A stretch of 64,000 bases of DNA, from the NCBI GenBank assembly GCA_963989245.1, contig OZ022342.1:14594995-14658994 (forward strand). Reading direction: 5' to 3'. Under the pieces are notes generated by a model, which did not search any database, was not told where the DNA came from, and saw nothing but the letters and a program-made list of their open reading frames with translations. This DNA is from Nansenia antarctica (lineage: Eukaryota > Chordata > Actinopteri > Argentiniformes > Microstomatidae). Of this stretch, positions 1 to 12,700 are shown piece by piece. The translations under genes and the position numbers were made by a program. Every line of letters begins with the position of its first letter. The stretch's first letter is position 1.

Positions 1-131
1 CTGCGTGCACAACTCCCAATAGAAACAACAACTGAAGAAAGCTTTTTGAAATACATGTGAAATGTATCTTGTATAAAGGTTTGCCCCTAAGTTAAGATGT
101 CACATATTCAATAAATTAAGAGAAACCTCAC

Positions 132-308
132 CATGATCCCTCCTCCAATGACTCCACCCATGTACTTCACCTCCTCTGTAATGCGCCCATCCTCGGCATA
201 CTTGGTGTCCCAGTCTGGGAAGAACAGTATGATGTTACAGATGATGGAGATGGCAGCCAAAGGGTACAGCACCACCCCAATACAGCGGGAACATTTGCCT
301 GTACACAT
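132..308 (-). CDS. tm4sf5: TM4SF5-like tetraspan protein, first coding exon (partial gene)
   Basis: This exon encodes 59 residues from an ATG at 308 down to a consensus donor (ATG|GTGAGG) at 132/131, in phase 0. The protein starts MCTGKCSRCIG, runs into a hydrophobic first membrane segment (about residues 10-30, ending near IILFFP), then a short extracellular loop and the motif GGVIGGGIM that opens the second membrane segment. The MCTGKC start and the MGG(F/V)IGGG motif are typical of the L6/TM4SF1-TM4SF5 branch, four-pass plasma-membrane proteins that associate with integrins and growth-factor receptors. The remaining exons would lie left of position 1. TM4SF5 is a better fit than TM4SF1 or TM4SF4 from remembered human sequence, but one exon cannot settle the paralogue. 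Confidence 0.75.
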
Positions 309-636
309 GCTGTCACACTATTACACTCGTCTAAGATCTATGGAGCCAATGGGTACACCTGGTGAGAGCTTTGACTTCCGCAAAGTATGACAAAATTAGA
401 TAGCGATCCAAGAGCAAATCATTCATACAACTTTTTTCTCTATACCTATGTGTAAGCTGAGGAGCTGTTATATACTAGGTGGGAGGAGTGTTTTTGAGTG
501 GGAGGGCGCAATATGATGAGTCACAGGAAAGTCATTATTTGGGCACCTGTTTTTCACCTAGGCGACAGACTTTAATGTGTGATTTTTGTGTTTGTTGATA
601 CCTTTCACCTGATGTTGCCATGGCTACCATTCATAT
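309..636. other. Upstream region of the tm4sf5-like gene
   Basis: No coding exon is visible. This stretch should hold the 5' UTR and promoter of the minus-strand gene, but I see no clear TATA box at a fixed distance from the ATG. Confidence 0.4.
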
Positions 637-885
637 AGATGGACTGCACTTATATAGTGCCTTTATCCAAAGCGCTTTACAACGGCCTCTCATTCACCCA
701 TTCACACACACATTCACACACCAATGGCGGCAAGGCGCTGGCCCCGCTCACTGGGAGCAATTTGGGGTTCAGTGTCTTGCCCAAGGACACTTCGATATGT
801 GGCCAACCGGGGCTCGAACCACCGATCTGCCAACCTTGCGATCATTAGACGGCGGCTCTACCTCCTGCGCCACAGCCCCCCCACA
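637..885 (-). repeat. tRNA-derived SINE, near full length
   Basis: Read on the minus strand, the unit opens with a tRNA-like head. It shows an A-box-like TGGCGCAGGAGGT, then a B-box-like GGTTCGAGCCCC, followed by a tRNA-unrelated body (AGTGTCCTTGGGCAAGACAC) and a tail that includes AAAGCGCTTTGGATAAAG and a CACTATATAAGTGCAGTCC end. A truncated relative lies at 20808-21004 inside eif4a1. The polymerase III box arrangement and second copy support a SINE. I do not assign a family name. Confidence 0.75.
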
Positions 886-1146
886 GAAAGTGGAAGTGAA
901 CCCAGAGGATTGGAAGTGAACCCAGTGTTTATCCTCACTTAAACACTCACTTAAACATATATCATAAGAGGAATACCAGGGGAAAATAACCCAATGATTG
1001 TTTACCTTTCAATGGGATTTCTGTTTTTGTGCTGGATGTTATTTCCTACTCCAAACAAGTGTCGAAAGTGTCGAAAGTGTCGACTGTGTGTAGAGAACCT
1101 TTGGACTTTAACCTGTAAATATAGGAGATACAATACACTGTAAAAC

Positions 1147-1258
1147 ATTAATAAATGACTACACTGACAGGGGGAAATGAAAATCAATAATAGTGAAACA
1201 TTAATCAGACTACAATGCCAGGGGGAAATGAAAATCACTAATAGTGAAACATTAATGA
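1147..1258. repeat. Tandem duplication, two units of about 53 bp
   Basis: Two imperfect copies each contain CAGGGGGAAATGAAAATCA and end in TAATAGTGAAACATTAAT. No gene is visible in the surrounding 886-2049 interval, which also carries a 24-nt A run near 1900. Confidence 0.7.
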
Positions 1259-1892
1259 AAGACATCATTTTTAAGTAAGCCTTTTTAAATTCAGTAGGCT
1301 ATAGTCACTTTTCATTTAAGTTTTTAACATTTGTACTTGTGGTGACCAAATTGGTTTCATTTACACAGTTGGCTGACAATAAACTTGTACAGTACACAGT
1401 GTACATTAGACTTGGGCCTATTTTCTGATATGTTTTAATGATAGCCTCTCAGGTGAGTTACTAGTCTGAACATTGGTAATACTTTTGTTATCCTCCTTGT
1501 TTTTAGCTTTTTATTCTCTCCCTTTTTTTGTGTATTTTCCTGTAAAGCCCATTGTGTTGCACCTGTGATGTGCTATGTAACTAAAGTTTGATTTGATATA
1601 ACTTTTTAAATTCCTTTTTAACCATCTGCTTGAGACGCATATTTCTTGCTTCGAAAACAAAGGAAACACTATCGGAAAAAGGCTCTCTGATTATCGGAGA
1701 GTCTTTCTGTTCTGGACAGTGGCAAATGGGCAGGAAGAGAGTCCCCACACTAAATGATGAATCCAATTCTAGTCTTTGAAATGTCACCATCAACTGGTAG
1801 TCATACCACAGTCTCTTGCTGGGATGTGCGATCAGGGGAGGCAGGGGAGGCAGAGCCTCACCTATCATACTCCAATGAAAATAGCTGTTATG

Positions 1893-1924
<32 letters not shown>

Positions 1925-2049
1925 TGGTCCACTGGATGGCCCAAAAAATGGTCCATTCTGTGTTATAAATGTAATTTCTGTATGATTCCAATAATTTTTA
2001 CAGTCAAAATCGCCAAAGAGACAAGGTCAGCCTCACCTCCGAGACCTTA

Positions 2050-3403
2050 GATCTCTGTCTGCTGACTCTCTTCTTAATGCACGATCGTCACATTGGTGTT
2101 AGGAGTGGGATTGAAGCCACGAAGACCAAGAAGATGGAGAGAGAAATCCAAGCGATAAAGCAAGCCATTGTGGAAATGGAGCTAGCTATTAAACAACCAT
2201 GCCGATTAGAAGACTCAACATGGCGAAATACGGAGCCAGCACAAAAGACTGTCGACAAACCGCCACCATTGGTTCCCACACCCAATCAGGCACGCCCCGC
2301 AGCTGCAACTAGAACACCAGCCAAGCTACCCAAGTACAACAGGACGACACAGCTGGAGCCATACCTCTCCCAAATCCAACTAGCAGCATGGCACAGTGGC
2401 TGGAGCAACAAAGAAGCTGCCACCCACCTGGTCATGGCGTTGGAGGGAAAGGCGCTACAGGTGCTCGTCAACCTAGCTCCAGCAGAGCAGCAAGATCTCC
2501 AAGCCCTGACCACAGTGTTGGAAAGGCGATTCGGGCAGCTGCCACTGCCAAGAAGGAGAGAACCTGGGCACCTTCGCCGCAGACATGCGGCTGGATGCCA
2601 GACATGGCTACCCACAGTTCCACGCCACCGCCCAAGAGGAGCTGGCCCTACACGCCTTCCTGCGAGGGCTCATGCCAGAGCCAATCCCTCAGCGCCAATC
2701 CCTCAGCAGCAATCCCTCAGCGAGGCTCTCGGCGAAGCTGAGCAGGCCAAAGGGTTGCTCTCCATGCAGCCTACCCAGTGGAGGGCCCCCACGCTCTGAC
2801 CACACATCAGATGGACTGATTATGATGAGGATAAGGCAGAGGAGGTCTGCCAGGCGCGGACTCCGAGATGGCCTCCATCATCCGGACGACGTGCACCCTG
2901 GCCCACTGACCACTGTTACCGGTGTGTGCCAGAGCCCCTCAGACGGCGGGAAACGACAACGGAATGGTCTAATGAGGGAACCACCATTCCTGTCTCCAAC
3001 CCCTCCCCAGGGCCGGTGAGCCTAGGTCACGCCAAAGGACTGTACTTGAGCTGCCAGCTCGACGGGCAACACTGCCGGGCCCTAGTCGACACAGGGGCCA
3101 CCATTTTCCTGGTGCGGCCGGGTGTCCTCCCAGGCACCACCGGCCCTCCCTCGGCGGCGTGGTTGCCAACCAGCACACAACTGACGACGGTGTGGGGAGA
3201 GAGGGCGGACATGTGAGGGAAGAAGTCGCTACGGATTAAGGCTGCGGGCAGTAGACTGCGTAGACTATCGGTGCCTGAACGACGTCACCAAAAAAGACTC
3301 ATACCCGCTCCCCCGGATCAACGACGCCCTCGACATCGCGGGGTCCAGCTGGTTCAGCTCCCTCGACCTGATCTCTGTCTACTGACTCTCTTCTTAATGC
3401 ACG
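2050..3403 (+). mobile_element. Degraded Ty3/Gypsy retrotransposon internal fragment (gag-protease-RT order)
   Basis: Three pieces of a Gypsy polyprotein appear in the normal order but in different frames. At 2077-2560 is a gag-like segment with the pattern LEPYLSQIQLAAWHSGW followed by AATHLVMALEGKA. Near 3027-3150 is an aspartic-protease-like segment with the active-site motif DTGA. At 3240-3370 is the start of reverse transcriptase, with a DYRCLND motif, a DSYPLPRI motif and SSLDL. Frame changes and stops show it is dead. No paired LTRs are visible. A 34-nt sequence with one mismatch occurs at both ends (2050-2083 and 3370-3403). Confidence 0.75.
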
Positions 3404-3567
3404 CTCTCCACAGTATTGTACAGCCTGCCAATTGTTTCAAGTTTCAAGTTTTCTTGTTACATCACATTACACAAGTGTAAGAGAGTAAAATGCTTAGGCC
3501 TCGGTTCCTGACGTTGCAGCACAAGACAATAAGGCAATAGGAAAGATAAGTCAAGATAAGTGACAAT

Positions 3568-3616
3568 TAGGGGTGGGCATCGACGATCAATTATCGATCG
3601 TCGATGCCCACCCCTA
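3568..3616. mobile_element. 49-bp palindromic hAT-like micro-MITE with 8-bp target duplication
   Basis: Two perfect 21-nt inverted arms beginning TAGGGGTGGG surround a 7-nt centre. The unit is flanked on both sides by the same 8 bp, GTGACAAT (3560-3567 and 3617-3624). An 8-bp target duplication is characteristic of the hAT superfamily. The element is almost nothing but its termini. Confidence 0.8.
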
Positions 3617-5828
3617 GTGACAATAGTACAAGATATAAGTGAGACAATTGGACAAGTGACAAGTTGTGGGAGACAATATGACAGGATACAATTGACAGTA
3701 CAAATAGTAAAATAAAATAAAATAGTACAAGTTAGAATGTCATATTGCACTTGGTGGCAGTGGGTTTAAGAGGTAGTAAAGTGACTCTCTGTGTGCTTAA
3801 GGTTTGTCCAAGGGAGTAGGTTTGCATATGGATGGTATGGACATTTCCCTACCAATATTTGAGTAGTTATCTTGAAGTCATATATTACATCATTGCGATG
3901 TTGTGTTCGTACCAATGTTGAGACCAAACCTATCAGTCTTTATACATGGGGTGTGCTTTGGGATAATAGTCAATTGTCTACAGTAGGCATGTTTAGGCCT
4001 GGCCGGGATCGCCTGGAGGAAGTAGCTGTTGGTTAGCCTCTGAGTATTGGCCTTGAGGCTCCAGAAGTGGCATCAGTTCGAACAGACTATGGGTGGGTTG
4101 GCTGGGATGCTAACACAATTGAATGGTGAATTTAAGCTACCTCTATCGTGTTCATGTGTGTGTATCTGGATCTGATACTAGCCAGCATAAATATCTATGG
4201 TAGCCTACACTAAACAAGCAAAGGAAATCCCTAACCCTAATGGGGCTTGTCTTGCATAGTTAAAGCACTCACTGCTAGAAAAACATGACAGGGTAGAGAA
4301 ATTAACGAACAACTCTACTTGATTCCAAGGTGACCATCACAATACAAAAAACATGAACAATCAGGGAAACTGTTCAGTTGAATTTGAATGTGAATAATTG
4401 TGTATGGCTATACTTTTCATGTTAACATACTTATGCGCTCTCTCTCTCTCTGTGTAGTATACTATGTCATTCTTATTCTAATCTGTACATACACCAGGCA
4501 CGTGCCGTGAGCTTTTAGATTGGGTAAGCATAAGATATAGAAATACACATAATTACACATACACGCTATCAGTGAACGCAGTTTCAAGGAAATGCAATTT
4601 TGATGCCCTAGAATCCGCTAATAAACTGTAGTGTCACTTTGTGATGAGATTACCAAAAACAAAAAAAACAGTTGCCAGTTTCGACTATATCAGGGTTCAA
4701 TCTTTTTTTTTTTTCAATATCTTTTCAAGTAGCCAGCCTGCTGAAATCTACAAGTCCAGTTTCAACATCGCAAACGCACACATGCACAACACAGACACAA
4801 AACAAAACAAAACAAAACAAAAAAAACAGTTGCCAGTTTCGACTATATCATTGTTCATATTGTTCATATTCACAAAATCAAGCAAGTTATCCTTATTGAT
4901 TATTATTATTTAGATCGTTTGAGCTAGCTGGCATAAGCTATTCTGCCGGGCGAGAGAAAGTAAGGTGAAATGTTAAGTGAACTTGAAAGTGATAAGAGCC
5001 AATCAGTAGCTCTTATCGGAATTAAAGACCTACTGATTGGCTATAAGCATGCTTACCCTGGCCACATTAAACAGCGGGCTGAGGCATCGGAAAAAAATTA
5101 AAAAGACATTTTCACGCATTCGAATGTACGCGAGGGAAAGCAGAGAGAGAAGTGCTTATAATGTAACGCAATGCAGAGTAGGAGGTGCTTACTCCTGCAG
5201 GTGGCGCTAAAAATGCAACGTCAAAATGAATTACTCCTGCTGCCCTGGAACCGAAAATACGACTCTTTTAATGAAAACAAACAAACGGTTACATGCACTT
5301 TTATTTTAATATTTTCACGGTCCTTTTTTATTTTTTCGTTGGGTAAGCACTGCTTACTCTGCTTATATGGACGGCACGTCCCTGACACGCATATCAGAGG
5401 GGAGCGAACGTTGCCTACATGTACAATAAAGAGGACTTGCTCCAGATTGCCTGTTTTAATGTTGGTGTGTGGGTGTGTATGTCCGCAGTTTTACAAGCAA
5501 ATTGGGCTACTTAGAAAACCACGTCGCGGGTGAAAATGTGGTCGCGTGTGGCAGGTTGTGGGCTACTTTTAAATTGTAGCCGCCTTTGGCATTTGGGAGG
5601 GGGACAGACGACGGTGTGTGTTTTGAGCGAACACAGAATTCTGCGCATATTTAGCAGCTACTACCATTTAGTTGATTGGTTTACACACATGCATGTCTTT
5701 GCTCGTTTGCATAGTAACTGGAGTAGTAGTTAGTTACTCCCAAATGTTTAGGACGTAGGCTATATGAGTTCAGTTGTCGCTCTTGTTCGTAACAGGACTG
5801 TGTGAATTTGACTAAAAACAGAATTGAC
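3617..5828. other. Repeat-rich intergenic stretch without a recognised gene
   Basis: No convincing exon was found. The segment around 3430-3780 looks like part of an interspersed element with repeated GACAA motifs. A 30-nt sequence containing AACAGTTGCCAGTTTCGACT occurs twice, near 4670 and 4827. The longest open frames here have no domain-like composition. Confidence 0.5.
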
Positions 5829-6091
5829 AACTCGTGAGTTTAGAATGATAAGGTTCTATCTCCGTTTAGGGCAGTTCAGAGATATTGAGCGTCAAAGTCT
5901 TCACATTCCATTATGTTTTCTGAGGAGGAACCTTTGTATTTTATGAATTACTAACTCAAAAATGTCAACATTTACAACAAAAAAAATAACACCACACAGG
6001 CATTAATAAACACCTAATGGATCGGATTATGTAAAAAACTCAATTTTGACAAAAATTGAGATAGAACCTTATAATTCTAACGTCACGAACT
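5829..6091. repeat. MITE with about 34-bp terminal inverted repeats
   Basis: The left arm (5829-5862) and the reverse complement of the right arm (about 6058-6091) share TTAGAAT, one variable base, then ATAAGGTTCTATCTC, with a few mismatches. The 260-bp unit has no coding capacity. It lies about 240 bp upstream of the mpdu1 start codon, so it is close to that promoter. Confidence 0.6.
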
Positions 6092-6329
6092 GTATTCAGG
6101 ATGTAGGTGTAGTGTGGACGGCGTGTGTAGTATGCCCAGCCCAGCCCATCGATTAGCTTTCGTGCAAAAGGCACGTCCCCGTTTTGTTAAAAACAGACAC
6201 GGTCACGGCAGCATAACGAGTTGAGGAACTGTTGCAGCTACTTCCATAAAGTCTGTGTGGTGACATTCCTCCATATTCCATATCACACATGATTCACTGT
6301 GGCGCGGGTGAACGATAACCACGTCGGAG

Positions 6330-9300
6330 ATGGATGCGTCGTCGTCGTCCCCCATGAAAGAGTTTCTACTTACATACTTAATGCCAGAAAAATGTTATAA
6401 CACGTTTTTTGTGGACTTAAACATTCTATATGGTAAGGCCCGATTGTTGGCAAAGTACACTCTTTCTCCAAAATGTATTAACATACCAAAATCTTATCTA
6501 TCATACAATGTCTACATTGTCATACAATCTTATCTTAATCGCAATGTTTCGCTTGCTACAATTTACATCCAAATCTATCCAGCTGTGCAAACTTCGTCAT
6601 ATTGGTATTCTGCACACCACGACAGTCTAATATTTGAGCAGTTTCACCGTGTTTAGCCTGGTGTTGGGCTTCTCCCAGTGTTAGGATTTGAAGGCCTTCA
6701 CTGTCTTTATCATCTATCCACTCGGGTTTGTTAAACAGTCTATTTCCCCCATTGTTATGAATGATAATATTGTCTGACGATTAACTCTCTGTGACTAGTA
6801 CCATGCCTGAAGATTGTACTGAGCAAAACGGTCGGTGTGTGGATCCTCCTTGGGACAGTGATGGGTGAGAGAGCTCTCCTCTGACTTGTAGCCTACTTGT
6901 TCCTTTCTCTGACTTCCTTACTTCAACTCTTCCTTCTCATCATAATACTCAGGTAACTGTTCTGTTTTCTTTCTTTCATTCATTCATTCTTTCTTTCTTT
7001 CTATTATTGAGTTTTTGGTAGAGTAATGATAAGAGTACAGTAGCATGAATGTGTTTTAGAACCTATTTCACCTACCCCTCCTTTCCCATCCCAACCCCAG
7101 TGCCAAATACACCCAAAGTATAACATGATAGCAGCAATGTCCAAATATAAACGTATGTCTGTTTTTCACACTCTCATCCTCCTCTCTTCTCCCCTTCCAT
7201 GCAGCTCAGTTGCCTCAGCTGTGGAAGGTGATGAGAGCGAGGAGTGCAGAGGGACTGAACTTGTACTCCGTCCTGCTGCAGCTCTATGCCAACTCAGGTC
7301 CTGTTGTGTATTGTGTCGTTCACAACTTCCCACTCAGGTACAGGAGCACAAACCAGCTTATGGGACAACGTTTATGAATACTTAAAGGAGGAGGCTTTTC
7401 AAGAATAATGACATCAAATTATGCAGAAACATTTCACCTTTTTTAAATGTATCAAAGGCAAACTTTTCTTTAGGTGCAGCTTATGTCATGGGGTCGAAAA
7501 AAATGCATTTCAGTTTGTCCTGCATACTGTATCATGTTTGTATGTGTTTGTTTGTGTGTTTATGCATGTGTGCATCCAAACTGTTGGACAGTGCCTGGGG
7601 CGAGACACTTTTCATGTTGATCCAGACTGTGTCTATTGGCTGGCTCATCCTACACTACCGTGGTGAAACCATCAAAGGTCGACCTCTCCCTTTATGTCCT
7701 TGTAATGTGCATGTTCAAATCTATACCAATGCTCTCATACCTCTGGGGATGATATGACGTGTTTTCTCTACAAGCAATGGATTAGCTACAGTTTGTTAAT
7801 TCACCATCCCATTAAAGGTGCAAATTAGGCAGTTAAGCAATGTTCTGACTGACATGGGAGTTATTATTTAATTGAACATATTACAGGAATATTGATTACT
7901 GTTCTTCTCTACCATGGTTGTGTGTCTCACTATCCTTGTTTCTTGCAGGGGTGTTGTTTCTCTTGACCTACGGGGGTCTGATGTTTCTCCTGACACGTCA
8001 ACCTCAGTCAATCATCTCTGTGATTCAAGCATCCAGCATATTGGCTATAGTCACAAGCAGGGTATGGTGTACATGAAGGGTTGTGGAGGTAGAGTGAGCA
8101 CTGAGCAGTTAGCAGTGGCACAATGTATAACCGGAGCTGGCCTGTCATTAAACTAAATATTCAGCAGTGGAAACTGGTACAACAATTTGATTTGTGTGTA
8201 AGCAACCCATTAGATATTTTTCATTAGTGACAAAACAACAAGAAAAATAACTGCATATGTTGGGACATAATTACTGTTGCATACAATGACTTTGTGTAGA
8301 TAGGATGCTGATTGCTTGGATTTGTCTCCAGGTTTTCCAGGCAGGGACCAATTACTGGAATGGCCACACAGGCCAGCTATCAGGTCTATCTATGTTCCTG
8401 ACGTTGGCTGGCTCCCTGGCACTCATCTTCTCCTCTTTACAGGTATGTGACCAGAGGGTATTCACTCTCTCTCTCTTACACACACTCACACACACCTATG
8501 AAAGCAGTGTGGCTGTGAGAGGATACGTATGTATTATTGTTCTACTGCCCATTTCTGTCATTGTCTTTTTAAACTATTTTTGCTTATATATTGTTGTTTA
8601 CTACTTTGTTGTATTTTATTATATTGTTGTTTGTATCTTTATGTCCTATGCACCAACCACACCAAGTCAATTTCCTGAATGTGCGAATATACTTGGCAAT
8701 AAAAATAATTCTGATTCTGATGTATATGTGACAGGATCTGATTAAAAAGTAGGTCATTTTTCATTTTTTCCAGATTATGAAAGTGCAGATGCTTTCAAAC
8801 GATGTCATACCGTACATTGAAATCTGTTAGTTGAAGAAGATATGCTTATTTGAATGTTGGTGTACCTCAAACCAAATACCGGAGAATATCGCTCTGAATC
8901 AAAACACATGCAAAACAGCTACTAATAGCTAGCGGCTAAAAAGGAACATCGCTATGAACATCTAACTGCAATTTTAGCACATCACAGCATGCTGATAGAA
9001 TGTCAACATGCTAAAAACACACAACTACACACATAACTTGTTTGTTATATCGAGTGGGCTCTTCAACACTTTACTTTCGTAATATGCAAAAAAAAAAGGA
9101 AAACACTTTCTTGACTTGAGAATTGACGACATGAGGCCCTTTTCACCAATCCGTACCATCATACCCTACTCAGATCTCGCTCCCTTCTTTTCGGTACTTG
9201 ACTAAATCTCTCCTGAATGTTACTCCCTTAACCCTTGGTTCTGCATTCCTCCCCTCCCCTATCCACATTTTTAGGAGACTGGAAGCTCTCTCACTACTCT

Positions 9301-9397
9301 GACTCGTGTAATGGCTGCCTGTCTCAGCTGCCTCCTACTGGTCCAGGTCATATTCTACAGGAACAGAAGAGCCAGTGTGAAAGAGAAGAACAAGTAG
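6330..9397 (+). CDS. mpdu1: Mannose-P-dolichol utilization defect 1 protein
   Basis: MPDU1 is an ER multi-pass PQ-loop protein needed for use of dolichol-phosphate mannose and glucose in glycosylation. Seven exons join in phase: 6330-6432, 6799-6864, 7205-7337, 7592-7677, 7949-8061, 8332-8442 and 9275-9397, giving 244 residues against 247 in human. Family landmarks are LMPEKCYNTFFVDLN at the N terminus, PCLKIVLSK in exon 2, the PQ-loop AQLPQLWKVMRARSAEGLN in exon 3, ILHYRGETIKG in exon 4 and TNYWNGHTGQLS in exon 6. The C terminus is basic (VKEKNK), like the lysine-rich human end. Intron 4 uses a weaker donor (AAAG|GTCGAC). Intron 6 carries a LINE tail. The neighbouring sox19b and eif4a1 match human 17p13.1. 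Confidence 0.93.
8641..8722 (+). repeat. 3' tail of a non-LTR retrotransposon in mpdu1 intron 6
   Basis: The stretch ends with ACTTGGCAATAAAAATAA followed by a short TTCTGA-type direct repeat, the usual 3' end of several fish LINE families. Only the end of the element is present. Confidence 0.55.
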
Positions 9398-9789
9398 TGG
9401 TCAACCACAGGAACAACTTAACTCAATGACCCTCTTTGAAAGTAAACATTGAAAAAGTGAACATATTTTGTTTTCCTCATTCCATTGTTAGTTGTTACAT
9501 CAAAATATGTGTGCATGGGACTGGTATAGAATGATGCTGTCATTGCAACAATTGGTCCATAAGATTATAGGTTATCTATTCTATATTATAGGTTAAAGTA
9601 AATCTTAAAATGTGATTCTCATGTATTCCTCTAGAGAGAGACAGAGAACAATGTTAATGCCTAGAGGGAATCCACTGTGAATTAGTTCATCCCCTGTTAA
9701 ATGTTTTCCCTCCCTCTTACATTTACTGTGGCACACCCATTATCTTCTCAATTAACTTGAAAAACCAATGTAATTAAATACAATTAAAA

Positions 9790-9795
9790 AATAAA
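9790..9795 (+). promoter_or_regulatory. Candidate mpdu1 polyadenylation signal
   Basis: AATAAA lies about 390 bp after the mpdu1 stop codon and is the first canonical hexamer I see downstream on this strand. Confidence 0.5.
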
Positions 9796-12700
9796 ACAAA
9801 AAGTTTGATGTGATGTGTTTTTAGTTTGACTTGTAATTATTGCATTATTGACATGAATATGTGGCAATTGGGTTATTTAAAAAAGGCATCTAATATATAA
9901 TATTAAATATTAAATGTATATTTTGTGTTTAAAGCTGTACAATCAATAATCTTGCAGCATCATTGCCCCCTTGCAGTTCACAGTTTACATGCAGCCATTT
10001 TCAGCATGAAAGATTGAGGCACCAAGAATCGGAGGCATCGTGCAGTTGAAACCACAATGACGTTATGTGTTTGTAAGGATGGAGGAGTGTGGGGGTGGAC
10101 TGGTGATCTTGGGAGGTCTTCCCTGCAAGTTGACTTTATTTCCTGAGTAGTATGTGTTTACTGAAATGTGTTGCCCAACAACCACACCATATTCACCTGC
10201 ACACTAGCCCATATTCTATGGGGGATGCCTTGCCTTTTCATATAATATTCAAAGTTCTAAAGGGAACCAGTCACAACATAGTCCCCTATCTCTATGATCA
10301 CACGTCCCCTGGCCATACACACAATCACACACAAACGGCAGCCAACTTTTCACCCGTGACAGAACACTGCGCTGATTTTTCAAGACTGTTCACAGCTGTG
10401 CTTAAATATGCTGCACATCCAGCCCCCTCTTGTGCCACGGCAGCGAAGCGTGGCAGCCATTCTACGGCAAGCCGCCCACTCATATCATTCACTCACCTGC
10501 TGCCACCATAACATTTCTCAGGACAAGACTGTTATCCACTCAATGCACGTGGAAGTGGCGGTGTTGCAAGGTATTCATTAACTCTATTATTTATTGTGTG
10601 TAGCACCAATAAAAAGTCCTAACCATTTAATAATAATAATAATAATAATTTTAATTTCTATAGCGCCTTTCAAAAAACCCAAGGATGCTTAAAGGAAGCT
10701 TTGTTGTTTGTTTTTTTCGAATTGATTGAAATGCTGCTTTAAATTATGCTTTAAACTAATACTTAGTTTAGTAAGGTGAGTGTCCTTGGTGTTAACCTGT
10801 GGCAGACTGTCAATTGATAAGAGAAACACTATGCTGTCAACCAGTAAATATGACCCATTCCAAACAAAAGGAGAGGTGTACTCACTGCCTCATACTATTT
10901 TACCTAATCATCATTTTTTAGCTAACACTCTTGTTATACCACTGTGACAACAAACCATGGTCCCTTAGAGCTGGATGCATTCATAACAAATTTTCCAAAC
11001 ATTTCCATTAAATGGACCATGTATTAAAGGGGCCACGGTATGCACACATGCTTCCAAAGTCTCTTGCATCTGACTTTCTCTGGGCCAAGTAGCCAATTTC
11101 CATGAGAATAGCAGAAGAGCAGTGAAAGCGACTGGACTGTGGGTGGAGGAGTATGAGGCACTGACTGAAATGCTGACATGTTCTGCCCCATGGGAATCGA
11201 TGGGATATCCATCCCAGAGAGAAAATGACAAATCCAGGCGTAAGGAACGTTGAGTGCCACTGCATGCTCAAAAACATTACAATGGATCTCTGAAATAGGT
11301 AATTACGATCTGGATAGTCACTGACCTCCATAAGTATTGGAAAGAGGAAGCATTTAGTCTTCTGTTGCTCTATAGTCCAACAGTTTGGATTTTAAATTAA
11401 ACAATTGTTTTAATTGAGGTTAAAGTAAAGATTCTCAACTTCATTCAAGGTCTGGAAAGCCGTCTTGTGGATAGATAAGATGAACATTATCATGTACCAA
11501 AGTGATTGCAAGAGGAACGTTTGCAGAAAAGAGCATCTGCCTAAGATTAACTACATACTTATCTATGAAACAGTGTGGCAGGCTGGTTGGCTGCTATTCT
11601 TGGCATGTATAGCTGCCACTAGAATTGGCTAACTTGTCTTAATTGATGATGTTGCTGCAGAATATATTTTGTAAAGTACAGAAACATATTTTCTGCTCGA
11701 GTACAAGCAAATGCCTCCAAATTAATTGGATGGTACTTCATCATGGAGTAAGACAATGACCCCATATGGCCATATCAACTAGGGAGTCTGTCAGGGTAGA
11801 ACGTTATTGACTGGCCAAGTCAATCTTCAGATTTAAATCTAAGTGAACGTGCATTTCATTTCCTGATGATAAGATTTTAGGTAAAAATACCTTAAAACAA
11901 ACAACAACTGAAGATGGCTGCAGTACAGGCCTGTCAGAGCCAGAGGATATACCCACCGTCTGGTGGGATCAGTGGGTTGGAGACTTCAGGCAGTTATTGC
12001 ATGCAAAGGATTGTTGACCAAACAATATTTTTCCAATACTTTTGGAGCCCTGAAATAGGGGGAGTATGTTTAAAAATGGTGAACCCAATCTGAAGAATAA
12101 CCCCATTGAATTAAAGCTGAGAATATCTACTTTGACCCCATAGTAATTGTTTGATTTTAAATCCAAACTGTTGGAATTTAGAGCTAAAATATGCTATATA
12201 TATAATAATGCTTCCTCTTTCCAATACTTATGGAGGGCACTGTATTACAGAGCCTAGGGCTAAACATAGTGAAAAAGAGCAGGAAAAGGGAGAGGAAACT
12301 GAGATATTCACAATGTTTTAACAACACAATAGTTTCTCTCTCCCTAGTTCTACTCACTTTCTATTGTGATGCGCATATGTGCTAATGTATGATTGTAAAT
12401 TCAATGTGTACAAAACATGACAGTAGAAAATGGAAAATAGTAACATTCTTTATTACTTGTTTTACATCAATGTTGTCAAGTTACCTAAAACAGCACGTAT
12501 AAGGGCATAAAAAACTATTCAATACGCTATGTTTTACTATCATACCTAAATCAAGGAACATTGGTTCATTTTTTTTTCCAAAACAGTTGTGAAACATCAG
12601 ATTAACAGATAAGCCTATGTCTACAGACAAATCTTGTTTTTGCTCAGAAAAAAGTAGGCCTCTTGTCTAAGTGGGCCGATAACGACAAAATAATTAATGT

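Noticed and set aside
1581..1991. 136-codon minus-strand frame
   Set aside because: Its long Phe run comes from a poly-A tract; no domain and no supporting exons.
10152..10511. 119-codon plus-strand frame
   Set aside because: No recognisable motif, no splice context, and the composition is that of random fish intergenic DNA.
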